64,000 nucleotides of DNA from Oopsacas minuta (taxonomy: Eukaryota; Porifera; Hexactinellida; Lyssacinosida; Leucopsacidae): NCBI GenBank assembly GCA_024704765.1, contig JAKMXF010000021.1:25637-89636 (forward strand), in the 5' to 3' direction. A program made the position numbers and the translations under genes. The notes beneath the pieces are model-generated. The model saw only the letters and a list, made by a program, of their open reading frames with translations, did no database searches and was not told the origin of the DNA. Shown one piece after another: positions 46,487 to 58,440 of the stretch; position 1 is the stretch's first letter, and each line of letters starts with the position of its first letter.

Positions 46487-46609
46487 CTAAACACCAAAGT
46501 AGAAAATCAAAAGCAAAATGATAGAATGATTTCTAACAATATTAAAAGTGGTACAAAGGGGCATAATCTTAGGGGACACAAGTAAAGAATAAACTATTCT
46601 AACATAATA

Positions 46610-47150
46610 CTAGTGCTCATCGCTTGCTGGGTCGCTGCGCGACAGCATAGTGCCCAGGAGACTTAAGTGTTAAATATTCCTTGATGGTTTGGGTATCTGC
46701 GCGACCGGATGTAATACTCATACAAAGTGCATCCAGGATAATATTTAGCTGAAATTCTTATTATTTACTACCCATGGTCCATCCAAATTCGATTTAATGG
46801 CCGTCTGTGGTGATAATGGAACTGCAAAGAGGCTTTTGGTCAGCAAACTAGTCTCTCAATGCCTCAGGTAATTAGAAATTCGTGAATTTGGATTTTGTAT
46901 AGTCAAGAAAGGGTCACAAAGCCAACAATTGAGCAAGTATTAGGTAAAATGTGATGATTTCAGAATATGACCGATTAAGGGGTACCTGTGATCCAAATTT
47001 CAAACTTTTATCATGTATATTGCCTCAGAAATGGCAAATAATTCGGTTTTTCGAAATCTAAAGGTAACAAGACGTCAGAATTTCGTAAGAGATGTGAAAT
47101 TTCGTCCAAGACTCTAAATTATTCGAGCCAGGCCCAAAATACCACTGTAT
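46610..47150 (-). repeat. Dispersed repeat family 1, near-complete inverted copy
   Basis: It starts (right module, inverted) CTAGTGCTCATCGCTTGCTG, goes through CCATGGTCCATCC and TTTTGGTCAGCAAACTAGTC, and ends with the left module inverted (GTCCAAGACTC, GCCAGGCCCAAAATACCACT). Module order agrees with 7181-7763, which fixes the full length at about 540-580 bp. Confidence 0.65.
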
Positions 47151-47506
47151 GACTAATGCGGCACCATGGCTACTCCTCTAGTTGTATATAATATGCAAAT
47201 TCTTAGGTATAAACACAACCATTATATATAATTATGAAACATAGATGAAATCGAGTTATTATGACTGCCAAAAAGTACAAAATAACTGCATATATAAAAT
47301 ATCATAGAAATAATTTGATACTGATATACACCAATTCAATATGAACACGAATGCTACAAATTATCTACTACTAAATATGGCATGTAATAATCCAATTATC
47401 TGAAAAATCGCGAACATATGTTCAAAAGTATATACCATTTTCCTCACTCAGAAGGGAAAGTAAAATCATGGATTTTGAAATATCCTGTCCCAGTAACGAT
47501 CATATA

Positions 47507-48799
47507 CAGGGTGGCCACTAAGTTTTGTCCCCTCTTTGAATAGTGATAACTATTTATGTAGCCATTCTTATAGATTATTACTTGGCATATATCTAATAGA
47601 TATGTCTAGCAATACATAAACAAATCCTACTCTATGTAGCCAACTTTGTTCTTGACTACACTTCTTAGTCGCGTTCGCGTTGGAAAGGACTCCACTGCGG
47701 CTCGCAGGGCCTCCTGAGGAATGATCTCTTCAGAGAGTCCAAATTGTTATGAGACCTTGCACAAGCCTTTGCTTCCAATATGGCCCAGATCGAGAAGTCC
47801 ATTGTGTTCAAGTATGGACTTGAGGGAGGCCATTCGTCCTTTGAAAGAAATCCAGAAATGTTCTCATGTAACCATTTTTGAGTGATATTGGCGATGTGAG
47901 CCGGAGCATCGTCTTGTTGGAAGACAAATGGTTGATTTCTAAATATATTTCTGCTCGAGTGTTTAATTACTGGTTCAAGGATCAACTGCCGATAGGTTGC
48001 AGCATTTATCTTGACCCCTTCAGGTACAAATATTAGAGGAGTCCGTCCATTCGCCGAAATACCGGCCCATACCATAATAGATCGGGGTTTTTGTGTCCTA
48101 GCTACATACAAAACATCCTCAGGGATGCTTGAAGAGTTTGGAGCTAATATTCTGTCATTCTGTTTGTTAGTAGCCTACTCTATGCTGAACAATTTTTCAT
48201 CAGAGAACAGAAACCGGTCAAGATTTTCAATTTCGAGCCGAGTAAGAAGACCCTTGCTTCTCGAGAGCCTTTCCAGCTTCATAGTCTCTGAAAGGAAATG
48301 AACAGTCTTCCTTTGATATGACCTGAAATCCAATTCATTCTTGACTAAATTCGCATCGATCCTTTGGATATGTGGACCTCAGCTGCCATTTTCCTCATGG
48401 ATCGTAGAGGATTCCTCCTTATTCGGTCCCTAACTAAATTCTTCATCCTGGGAGTAGTGATAGACTTAGGACGACCACTTCGGGGCATATCCTGAATGCT
48501 GCCCGTCTTTTGATAACGTAGGATAGTTCTATATACGAACTATCTCCTTGATTTTTTAAAATTCAGCAATTTAAAAATTTCACCTTGTGATTTACCTTTA
48601 GAATATAATTCAACAATGGCAGCCCTTTGACAATCCATAGAATATTGTACAAGATAAATTGAATAAACAGCATATAGCTATAAAATATAAAGTATGAAGT
48701 TTCTGAGAGTGATTTAATTGTATTAAACTTGTGGGTAGCCTAACTAGTATTTATTTGATATTGTAGCAAAGAATGGGACAGAACTTAATGGCCACCCTG
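47507..48799 (-). mobile_element. Tc1/mariner DD37D element, copy 3, 1,293 bp
   Basis: The left end is CAGGGTGGCCACTAAGTTTT, and the right end inverted is CAGGGTGGCCATTAAGTTCT; both continue GTCCC. TA flanks lie at 47505-47506 and 48800-48801. It is the best preserved pair of ends among the three DD37D copies. Confidence 0.93.
47627..48638 (-). pseudogene. DD37D (maT-like) transposase, copy 3
   Basis: It starts MDCQRAAIVELYSKGKSQGE at 48638. The DNA-binding half includes TGSIQDMPRSGRPKSITT and NLVRDRIRRNPLRSMRKMA. The catalytic half is open (47665-48111): PRSIMVWAGISANGRTPL, LILEPVIKHSSRN, FVFQQDDAPAHIANI and SSPYLNTMDFSIW, with 37 residues between the second and third Asp; the SPD triplet is SPY here. 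The C-terminus (PQEALRAAVESFPTRTRLRS) ends at 47627 after a shift near 47700. Breaks lie near 48545 and in the region 48120-48350. Confidence 0.88.
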
Positions 48800-48801
48800 T
48801 A

Positions 48802-51192
48802 GAGATTTATAGAATATTTCTTAACGAAATATATGACGAAAAGGCTGGAAACATGTGTATTATCGAAAGGTAGCATAAACCTTAGACAAAGTTCGGATCA
48901 TCAAAAGTTCATTGGATATAAATAGATATATAATAGGGTGGCGCAAAAGACACATAACATATTTATCATTCTCAATTTTGGATACAAAATTGTAGTGTTG
49001 AAATAAATCTACAGTACAAAATTCACATTATTTGTGCAACGCTCAGTGGTGACACAAGAATTTCTATTATTCTTATCATATGATCAAGTGTACGAAGATT
49101 TTCAAAATGACTGGGCGGGTCTTTACATATATTGTTGAAAAGTCAAATATAAACACTCTATTCTGTCTGGAACAAAATGTCAAATGGAATGGATCCTCTT
49201 TGAAATTTCACTAGATGCGAGCCGTCGAGGGCTCGCGCAACGCGGCTTGAGAACATCCTTAGTTAGTATGTAAGTTGGCAAATAGAGCGACGAATTCTGT
49301 AAAACAATATCGTGGGGTAAATGTGTAAAAAATGCTTAATTAAACTGGTTTTAGTGATGTAAAAGAAAATTGAGCGTTTTCCTGTCCCTTGTCCAATTTT
49401 CACGTATTCTAATATTTCTAGTGTAGAAATTTAAGCAGCCTTGAATGTGCGGGTTGCCTAGCGGCGTCGAACAAGGAGTAAGTGGATGGGGATAACACAA
49501 ACTTTTAGAATGCAGCATTCCCACGTTGCTAGGGAAAAATATCAAAAATATATTCAAGTGACAACTCAAGTTTCAATATATGCCCAGAAATTCCAAATAT
49601 AAGTGGCCACATATTTGGGAAATTCTTCAGCAGCCCTTTGTGCATCAAAGATTTCTGACCACTGGAAGGTAGAGTTAAGTGAAATGCATAATGCAAAAAA
49701 GTTCTGAGAGGTGTTACCAGTACTGCTTTCGCCATCTGGTCTATATTAGATAGCGCGCAAGTAGAATGTCATTCGTTTGGAAATAGGAGTTCTGGTCACT
49801 CTGGGAATAAAAGTTGAATCTATGGTACCCCTCAATATGCCTAATGTCACGCGGTCATGATTTTGAAATATGCAAACACATGTGTTGATCCTTAGCACAG
49901 TCATGAATAATATTACGTCATCATGACTGTAAAACACCAAAAATTTTTGGAGGCAATTCGAGCTAAGATTAAAAGCCAAAGCCACATAGCACCTCCAATG
50001 TCACAAAAAAAGGTTTAAATTATGATTGGATGGACTATGGAAAATAAAATCTCAAAATTCTGCTATTTTGCTAACTGTAGGGGAGGCTCGTCAAAATGGT
50101 CAGGTCATCGCCTGATGTGACCTGAATTTCAGTTGATTTTAGATCATTTTCTAGTCATTTTCATGCCATAACTGATTAGAGAAATTCAGTATTATAACAT
50201 CAACTGGTTTTGTGTTACATACTATTCTATTATCACAATATTTTGCAATTTTTCCAGTTTTATCGTAAAACTTCAAGTAATTATTATTTATACATATAAA
50301 CACTAACCGAGCATAATTATTTCAAACACAACAAACTGCAAAATTACATATCCTGGCTATACGGCGAATAGGAAAATATCCTTAAGATTAAGATAATATG
50401 CCTGAAAGAACTATATGACAGTGTTAGTTAAGATTATCCTGACTAAAATTCGTATAGTCAGGATAAGTAATTGTGCATTAGTTGTGTTGAAATACTTCAG
50501 CTCGGTTAGTGTATATGGATTCAATGACGATTTTTGAAGCATGTGTTACATGCTGTATTTCAGTAGATTTAGCCAATTTATTGGTCTTACGGTATTCAAA
50601 GTATTGAACTTTAAAGGCTTCGGTCAGGTGCCCCCACTCACACCATATGATTTAACGACTAAATTTTCAAAATTTTCTAACCTGCTAATAATCGGTTATA
50701 ATTATTGGGTTAACAAAATTGAGGCACCCATGTCTAACAAAATTAATGAAATGCGCAAAACAATTGATGAAAAGTCTAACAAAATTAATTAAATGTTAAA
50801 CAGATTTGCCTCTACCTAAACTAGTGAATGTTTACCATAGTAAATGTCTAAAAAATTAACGAAGAGTACAAAACTAAATTAAAAGTATAGCAAAATGAAT
50901 GAAAGGTCTAACAAAATTAGCAATGCCTAGCAAATTTGATATAGTGTAGGTATAACAAATCAGACAGTGTAAATTCAAGGTCCAGGGTGAAAAATCACCA
51001 GAATGCTAGATATTCGAATGAGACAAGGATTTTGAGAGATGCTACTTATTTACATCTTGTGTGAACTTATATAACCAATCGGATACGATTTGACTAAGCC
51101 ACTTGAGTTTACATTCTCAAAATGAATCCATGGTCCAGCACTGTGACATTAACATATGTAGAGATAACAATGTGGTCTAAACTGTCATATGT
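48802..51192. other. AT-rich stretch with a short AACAAAATTAATGAAA tandem repeat
   Basis: Between about 50730 and 50960 the sequence contains loose tandem copies of GTCTAACAAAATTAATGAAA. A weakly related inverted run occurs at 54280-54400. A block at 51070-51115 (CCAATCGGATACGATTTGAC) recurs at 54168-54215. A CG-containing imperfect palindrome (GCGAGCCGTCGAGGGCTCGC-like) lies at 49216-49235. No gene is recognised. Confidence 0.45.
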
Positions 51193-51200
51193 AGCTAAGA

Positions 51201-53542
51201 CAGTGGTTCTCAACCTTTTCTGGCCTCCCCCCCATGTAGTTTACTCTCCCTTTTGGCCCCCCCCCTCTCCCCAAATAATTTGAAATTAATTTTTTTAATT
51301 CAAATTAACAGTAATTAATGAGAACCTTATAATTGCTTATTAGATGCTAATATTTCAATATCTGGACTATAACTTGATGCTGATATCCTTAAATCTTCCC
51401 TGAAGTCAAGTCGCCTGCGGTGTTTTGGCCTAAGAAAATTTGCTGAAGAAAACGTTTTCCCACAAAAATATTTTGTTGGAAATGGAAGCAAAAGCAATCT
51501 TTCAGCTGTTTTGAAAAGATTTGGTGCTATCCCCTTCACTAAAAACCAGAATTTCGTTTTGTTAGCACAAGAATATTTAGCTTTTGCCTCCTCATTTCCC
51601 TGTAAATATAACAACTCGTCTGCTAGGATGTCGTCTAAGTCCATCATATCCTCCAGTGACATATCCATCGGGGTTAGCAGGTATTTAGGGATTGATGCAA
51701 CGTCCGAAAAGCGATTGGAAAATCAGTAACTAGATTCATCAAATGTCTTTCGACAAGGGGAGTAAATTTAACTTCAAGATGTGGTGAAAGAGAAAGAATT
51801 GCTTCTACACGTGGGAACATGTGCCATCGGTTGCTTAGTATACATAAACGAAAGAATCTCAAATTATTTTGAAATGTAGTCACATTTTCTATAGCCGCTT
51901 GAAGAAAAATCCCATCTCCCTGCAACCTAAGAATACTCAGGTTATAGTAAGAGAAGATTTCAGTAAGATAAGCTAATTTCAGTTTGAAATAGAGCGATGA
52001 AAAACTCTTCTGTCTCGAAGAAATGTTTCTGATATAGAAATTCACATAACTGATCATAAATAGAATATGCTCGTTCAAGAGCTTTTCCTCTACTAAGCTA
52101 GCAAACTTCTGTGTGGAAAGGAGAACGTCGTGTTCTGCTTCCTAATCTTCACATAGTTTTTTAGTACGCGTTCGTTCAAAGGACTTGATTTGACAAAGTT
52201 CACAACTTTGATGACAAGGTTAAGTGTTTCATGAAGTTCAGGCTGGATATTTTTAGCAGCTAACGCCTGTTTATGAAGCATACAATGGATATGACTGCAC
52301 TGCGGTACTTCCCTTATAAAACATCCCCAGAATCCAGTATCTCTACCAGTCATATTTCGAGCTCCATCTGTACTAACACTAACAACTTGGCTTGAACTAA
52401 TCTGATATGAGTCAAAATAGGATCTAACCATCTTGAAGATATCTTGTCCAGTGCAACGACATTCAAAATAATCAACGAAAAGCAATTCTTCCTTTATGCA
52501 CTCGTTATCGATGAAACGTAAACAGACAATAAGAGTAGATTCCGCTCCAAATGTTGATTCATCTAATTGAATGCTGATAGGAATATCCTTTATAAGCCGA
52601 ACCAATTTATCTTCTAAATTCTGTGAAATTTCACTAATCCTCCTTTTTACTGTATCATTAGATAACGGGATTTTGTCTAGTTTCTCAGCTGCGGCACTTC
52701 CCAGAACATGCTTGGCAGAAGCCAACAGTGAAGGTTTGATTAGAGTTTCTGCATCTGTGTGAAGTTTTTTAAGCTTTGCGATTAGAAAAGATACTTCATA
52801 GGATGCCAAAGTACGACATTTCAAATCGGTAGACTGAGTGAAGAGAAAAAAAGATTTTTGTTGATTCAAATAGACTTTCTTTTCTACGAAAAGTACTCTA
52901 TTGGCTGCCCTACCTCTGTGGGATGTTTGAAAATTGATACGCTTTTAAATGATGAGGCCTCATAGAATCATTCGCCAAGCATACATGGCAGGTCAAGCAA
53001 AGAGGTTTTAATTCGTCTGGACTAGAAATTAATCCAAACTGCAGATAAGAGGATCATAATGTCGAATTCTGCGTTTTGCATTTGGTTCGGACATAATCTT
53101 CTGATTGTATAATAAAGTCTTGCAATGATAGGATTGAAAATCAATTAATGTAGATACTGTTCTATGTCATATTATTCATATTATTGGAATCACACATTGA
53201 TTATGTATTCACAATCGAATACATAGTATTTATTGTCATACAAAAGCAATTTATATTTGTCAGATGCATGCCATCTTTTCGAACCCTTACAAAGTATTGA
53301 CAATAATTATATCTGAGTACTAACTTTATCGACGTAATATGCAAATGGGTTTTTAAAAGAGCGAGAAATTGAATACAAAGATATAAAATAAGCAGCGGTA
53401 GCGAGGGGCCTCCTCTGACTAGATTATTTACGCACCCCCCAAGTATAGATTGTTCTCTCCGGATATGTATCCCCTTTATCCCCCCTCTTCGGTATTGCCA
53501 TCCCCCCAATGGGCGGATATCCCTCCTGGTTGAGAACCACTG
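51201..53542 (-). mobile_element. hAT transposon (ZBED5-like), complete, 2,342 bp
   Basis: The left end is CAGTGGTTCTCAACCTTTTC, and the right end inverted is CAGTGGTTCTCAACCAGGAG. The 8-bp target duplication AGCTAAGA is exact at 51193-51200 and 53543-53550. A transposase on the minus strand fills most of the element. C-rich blocks sit just inside both ends. Confidence 0.95.
51327..53095 (-). pseudogene. hAT transposase (ZBED5-like)
   Basis: On the minus strand an N-terminal zinc-finger region reads RHYDPLICSFGLISSPDELK and PLCLTCHVCLANDSMRPHHL with C-x2-C, though the first frames are broken (stops near 52920-53050). The middle (52093-52869) is open: ASYEVSFLIAKLKKLHTDAE, PLSNDTVKRRISEI, ISIQLDESTFG, VSVSTDGARNMTGRDTGF, HCMLHKQALAAKNIQP. 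After breaks, the C-terminus (51327-51668) holds LFPTKYFCGKTFSSANF-like dimerisation sequence (read here as FPTKYFCGKTFSSANFLRPK) and ends at 51327. About four breaks in total. Confidence 0.88.
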
Positions 53543-53550
53543 AGCTAAGA

Positions 53551-55848
53551 TATGCAAGTTTACATGCGCTGTGAGACCCCAAATTCGGTGCACCACCGGC
53601 CAGCCAGGAATTCGTTACAAATATGATCTGAAACACCTCAGAAATACTCTATCCCAGGTTGTAGGGGGTTATAGGGGTGTTGTAGGAGGAAATAGTGGGC
53701 TGAATTCTGGGCTGTCCGGAGCAAAATCGAAAATCGGGTACTCACAAAGTATGCAAATATTTCTTAGCTACATATAAACGTTTATAACACATAAATATCC
53801 CTAACAAACTAACAAAAAAGTCTAACCATTTTGATACATCACCCTGACTAGCTAATAAGCTAAGCAACTATTTAATTAATTTATGAGTTGGAATGCCAAT
53901 ATATCTCATAATATTATACAGTTGGCACTCACAAATAGGGGCACTCGCTAACCTGGTAAAAATCTCCAAACCCGGATCACACACTCAGATTTCATTTTCG
54001 ATAAAGAAATCACTCTCGCCAACCAGGTCATCAATTATTTTCTAGATGCCCGGTTTACAGCACTACTGTAACTCTCTAAGTACTAACAGATGGATTATTA
54101 TTATGTTGTTAAGTGTCAAAGCTGCTTATTCACAAGAATTCTAGTCTTAGAATATCACTCTTATTTCAAATCAATCGGATAAGATTTGATTGAGCCAAGT
54201 CAGTTTGCATTTTTGATATCCTGGTTCACAATGCAGATCAAAATTTTCAAAATGGCACTAAAATCTAGGATTGGAGGATCAATATACGTACTTTTCATAA
54301 AATTTGCGAGACTTTGCATGAATATTGTGAGACTTTTCATAAATTTTATTAGGCATTTGATCAATTTTGGCAACTTAATAATTAGAAGCCGCTATTTATC
54401 AATTTTACAAATCCTAATGGTTGTTATGCATAGAAACTGAAGAAAATTACTTGATTAGGTAATATTTTCAGAGATATAGCGAATTGTGTGTTAAGTCATC
54501 AATGCATTGGGTCAATAAAAACAATAATCGAATATTGGCTTGCAATATGTGTATTCATGAGCTATACAACTACAAATTTCATTGGAAACGATCAATGCGG
54601 ATTTCCAGCACTGTTAAGATGTAATATTAATATATACTCAAATATCCTAAATTTAGTGAGAGTATTTGACATCTTATAAAGTATGCTCATATTCACCATA
54701 ATTTTAGATATTCGGGTATAGATTATAGGTGCTAAGTGACCTAAACTTTAAGTTTCTAATGGACTAAATTTTTGTCTTGTTCATTGCCTAACAAATACAT
54801 ACACAGATTGCAAGGAAATTTTCGATTATTGCAGTCATTGTGACACAGTGATGTGAAGACATGACACATATTTACCCATAAATCTTAAATACTGAACTGA
54901 ACAAGTAGGCTTCTTCAGGACCAATACAAATCAAGTATTAGAATCTGCAAAATAGATATATAGCCAGTTAGAAAAACTGGAACTATTTAGGTTGGGAAAG
55001 TTATGGGTGGGGGTAACCTGACCAATAACTATAAAATTAGAATAGTTTGAATACCCTGGGAGTCTAGGACCAAAGACTTGACAAAAGTGGGCGGAGGCCG
55101 CCAGCAGGTGAGAAAACATCATGATATATTTGATTCAAACAAGGTTTTGAAAATTTGGTATTGAAGTATTTAAGTGACTTTATTCGTGATTTAAATCAAT
55201 GATGCAAATCGAAACAACCCTAGCAAACCTCAGAAATGAAGTGGATAGCAAATTTACGAAAGAGTAGCTACTGAATACATATGCACATTAAAAATAATAT
55301 CAATGAAAGTACAAAAATTGGAAAAAATTAACGATAATTAAAATGATTTCTAAAACCCAGAGTGAGAGAGAAATACTGATATAATTTCGCAATAAGAATA
55401 GACGATAGGCGGGGACTTCGTAATACAGGACTTACAACTGATTTGGACCATGGATGATAAGTAGATGGTAATGTAAAATTATTATACTTTGAATGGGAAG
55501 GAATAGTAAGAATTTATTCTGACAATTAAACAGTTTATATGCATGCAATTACATTCTGTAACAACTTTACATATCCAAGATCGAAATTTGTCGAATGTTA
55601 GCGAATATCAGTAGATGTTTTGGCTAATTTAGGTAGTTGTAATGAAAATATACTATAATAATTAGAGATAGTAACTCCGATAGTTAAACAGATAATATAC
55701 ATATTGATTAATCATTTACTGAAACAATTAAATGTTAGCTAAGATTGAAATTTCTTAATTTCCTGTTGTCCTCAAAATTAGAAGTTCTTTTTGAAGATTT
55801 GAGTACCTTCAGCGAATTTAAAATTCGAACCTTATTCGCCGAATACAA
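53551..55848. other. AT-rich stretch, no recognised gene
   Basis: Holds the direct repeat partner of 51070-51115 (at 54168-54215) and the weak inverted partner of the 50730-50960 repeat. Frames at 53571-53777, 54186-54440 and 54931-55122 are not supported as genes. Confidence 0.4.
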
Positions 55849-56450
55849 TTAGAGATGGTATAAAGAATTTTCTTCAAGATATCCGATTTTAAACTGGAAA
55901 CAGTTGTCGCACGTAATTCTCCAAAATTCTGCCAAAGGTGATGTATCTTCTATTGTGATAGTAGAGAGAGATACAAGAATTTTTGAGGGGTTGAAAAAAC
56001 AAATTTGTTGAATAATTTCGGTTGTACTCCAATCGCAATAAAGATTTTCCAAAGGAGAATGCACGATTCGAGGACCCCTAAAGCTGGATACTTTAATCCT
56101 CCTCGATCTGTTATCTGAATGAAATGATTCATATAATCTTGATTTCTAAATGAAAATCTCTGTTTGGTTAAACTAGAAAAAGCATTCTCCGCACCTATCT
56201 TCGTATACGAAGAAGTTAGCAGCCAATTCAAATTAAAAAAAAACGTGTTAAAATCAATCGTCTACTTGACCAACCCACCGTATATCTAGAGAAAAAAATT
56301 GTTATTATTCGAAAGTATAGCGTTAGTGGATTACCAAAATGTCATCAGAATTGTAAAAATGTGTGATGACTTAACATGAAGGTTTTGAAAAATTTTCCAT
56401 TCGTGTCAACTATAATGTGATATTTGACCGGCTTCTCATAATTATTCATC
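55849..56450 (-). pseudogene. Coding remnant related to the inverted-repeat arms
   Basis: The minus strand reads, from 56450 down: NNYEKPVKYHIIVDTNGKFF, then, past stops, STNAILSN-like sequence, NLNWLLTSSYTKIGAENAFS, SLTKQRFSFRNQDYMNHFIQ, ITDRGGLKYPALGVLESC, TPQKILVSLSTITIEDTSPL and FKIGYLEENSLYHL. The first part (56203-56450) is a diverged third copy of the outer 250 bp of the 38826 and 45264 arms. The RGGLKYP motif recalls C-terminal parts of some DNA-transposon proteins (for example P-element/THAP types), but I cannot name the family. At least four frameshifts are needed. Confidence 0.55.
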
Positions 56451-56924
56451 AAGTAGGTAGGCTGGCCGTCTGGAAATAATTCTCACTGTACCATCAGGTT
56501 TAGTTATATCGACAGTCAAAAGTAGATCTTCTCTGAAATGTTTAATACAGACAAAATTTTCTGTAATTCAGATAAATTTCACGACATATCTGCTTCAACC
56601 ACATTTTAGCTAGCTGGGCATCATTTGGAAATGTGAAGACAGTATAGGTATTGTTTGATCCAGGATAATTACTTTCACAATTTGGCCGCGTGAATTAAGC
56701 TATATCCAAGAACTAAGGAATATAAAGAAGAAATAGGATGAAATTATCATGAGCAATCAAAATTAGTAGGAAAGCAAATATGAAAACAATGAAAAACGAA
56801 CCTTAAACTAAATAAATACATTGCATTATCTAGAGCAAAAGTAAATTTAAATACGGGTGGTTATAATAAATTGTGTTTACAAAAATTACATGTTCTGGTT
56901 GCATAAATATTACCATCTAGTTAC

Positions 56925-57087
56925 CATCCATGTTACAAGTGTTCCAAGGTCAGTTGTAAGTCCTGTATTACGAAGTTCACGCAAGCGCCCATAGCAGAAT
57001 ATATCTTCTCCATGGTTAAATTTTGCTGTTGAAGTGTTATTTGCATTCAATTGATTGATAACAGATATGTAATTGATATGAAAATAA
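56925..57087 (-). CDS. Possible second exon of TFIIB/Brf-like gene
   Basis: An acceptor TTTTTCAG at 57088 opens YFHINYISVINQLNANNTST, AKFNHGEDIFCYGRLREL and RNTGLTTDLGTLVTWM, followed by GTAACT. Its phase joins cleanly to the exon at 57422-57684. The RNTGLTTDLG segment resembles the linker that follows the zinc ribbon in TFIIB-type factors. An alternative donor (GTAATATT) lies 11 bp further on. Not confirmed as expressed. Confidence 0.4.
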
Positions 57088-57421
57088 CTGAAAAATGACT
57101 TTTGATTAATCTTGAGACGAGAACATACCTGCATGTAATATTTTTAACTATGAACTGACCTGACCTTATATTTAACAGATAAGAAATGACCTGACCCAAC
57201 CTAACATGTAGAACCTTTTGACAAGCCTACTCTAGGCACGTTGGGACGAGTATATCCCCTTACTTAGGACCAAAATCGATAAGTTAGTTAGTCAAAGAAT
57301 ACTTGAGCAAAATCTGAAGAACGACATACAAAACATAGTTAGCATAAGACCGTTTGTTGCGAAGCACTAGAGTATTAATTAAATAAAAAATAAATGTACG
57401 TACATTATAATTATCTCACAA

Positions 57422-57684
57422 ACTTACTCAGTAATAAGGGAATGACACTTTGATTTGGATCCGAAAAATTTATACTTTTCAATGATACAATCTATCTTGG
57501 AGATAGAAATCTTCTGCGCAGGAGTGGTAGGAGTGTAAATTGAACATTCAGGATGCAAGGGGTGTAAGTCAATATCCTCAATGATAAATTTTTCGGAAGT
57601 AAAACCACAACTTTTACAAGCCATAATGTGTTCAGTACCCAGAGAATCAGAGGAAAATTCTCTATTACAAAGGGAACAAGTCAT
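57422..57684 (-). CDS. Possible zinc-ribbon exon of a TFIIB/Brf-like gene
   Basis: Start ATG at 57684 gives MTCSLCNREFSSDSLGTEHI, MACKSCGFTSEKFIIEDIDL and onward to SKSKCHSLIT, where GTAAGT forms a donor. The C-x2-C ... C-x2-C-G arrangement followed by an acidic strand is that of the N-terminal zinc ribbon of TFIIB, Brf1 or Brf2, factors that recruit RNA polymerase II or III. An upstream in-frame ATG at 57777 would add a hydrophobic stretch that does not fit this family, so 57684 is preferred. No frameshift is seen in this exon. Confidence 0.5.
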
Positions 57685-57784
57685 AGAGAACAAAGGAAAC
57701 AAGTACAAAAGTTTGATAGTGAATGCTAAAATAAAAGGAAGACAACAGGGAAAAAGTAGAAATATACTTAGAAACAATGAATAA

Positions 57785-58220
57785 TTGGGGAACAGATCAG
57801 AAATCGGTGGAAGATTGAAGGCTTTCTCACAATGTGCTGAATAGCCAAACTATGAAAAATGGTTTTAAAGTTCAATTTTGACTAACAAAGGAGAATAATT
57901 TATAAATAAATTGCTATCAGTGTACATTTATCAGAAAATACATTTATCTGTCCGTCGTCAAGAAAGGGATTATGGAAAGTTGTATTGAATTGGATTTTCT
58001 CAATTGTATGATGTAGAAATACGCTGTATTAATAATGTTAAAAAGAAAGTAAACAATTGTTAAAAAACTGACAAAATAGATCGAATATGCTGAATCAGAT
58101 TTTCACAGTTTTGAAGATATGAGATGTAAATTTATGCCATTTTATGAATACAAATGAAGCAAATAGTTGAAATTTCAAAAATTTCTTAAAAAACTAAAAG
58201 TATTTTGGATAATAGATACC
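57785..58220. other. AT-rich stretch, no recognised gene
   Basis: Would include the promoter of the TFIIB/Brf-like gene if that is real; no specific element identified. Confidence 0.4.
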
Positions 58221-58440
58221 TTGCAATTTATGTCGGATGGATATTATAGGTCCACTTTTACCCTCGCCAGACGGATTCAAGTATATGTAAACTGGACGGA
58301 GTTTTTTACGAAAATATTGTGACCCGACCACTTAAAACAAAGTATGCATCTGAAGTATCTACAGCAATTTTCTCCATCTATTGCAACTATGGTGTACCTA
58401 TTAGAATTATACTAAAAATGAACCTAATTTTACCAGCGCT
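58221..58440 (+). pseudogene. Retroelement/Ginger-type integrase fragment 1
   Basis: Across two frames it reads MDIIGPLLPSPDGFKY, then VTRPLKTKYASEVSTAIFSI and NYGVPIRIIL. This is the start of a DDE integrase core (first Asp in MDIIGP), lacking the second Asp and Glu. The RPLKTK-x2-S-E-V and GVPI-x-I-I motifs match the copy at 60905, so both come from one family. Confidence 0.7.

Noticed and set aside
49200-49260. GC-richer block as a tRNA or other structural RNA
   Set aside because: No cloverleaf or conserved promoter boxes could be drawn from it; only a short imperfect palindrome is present.
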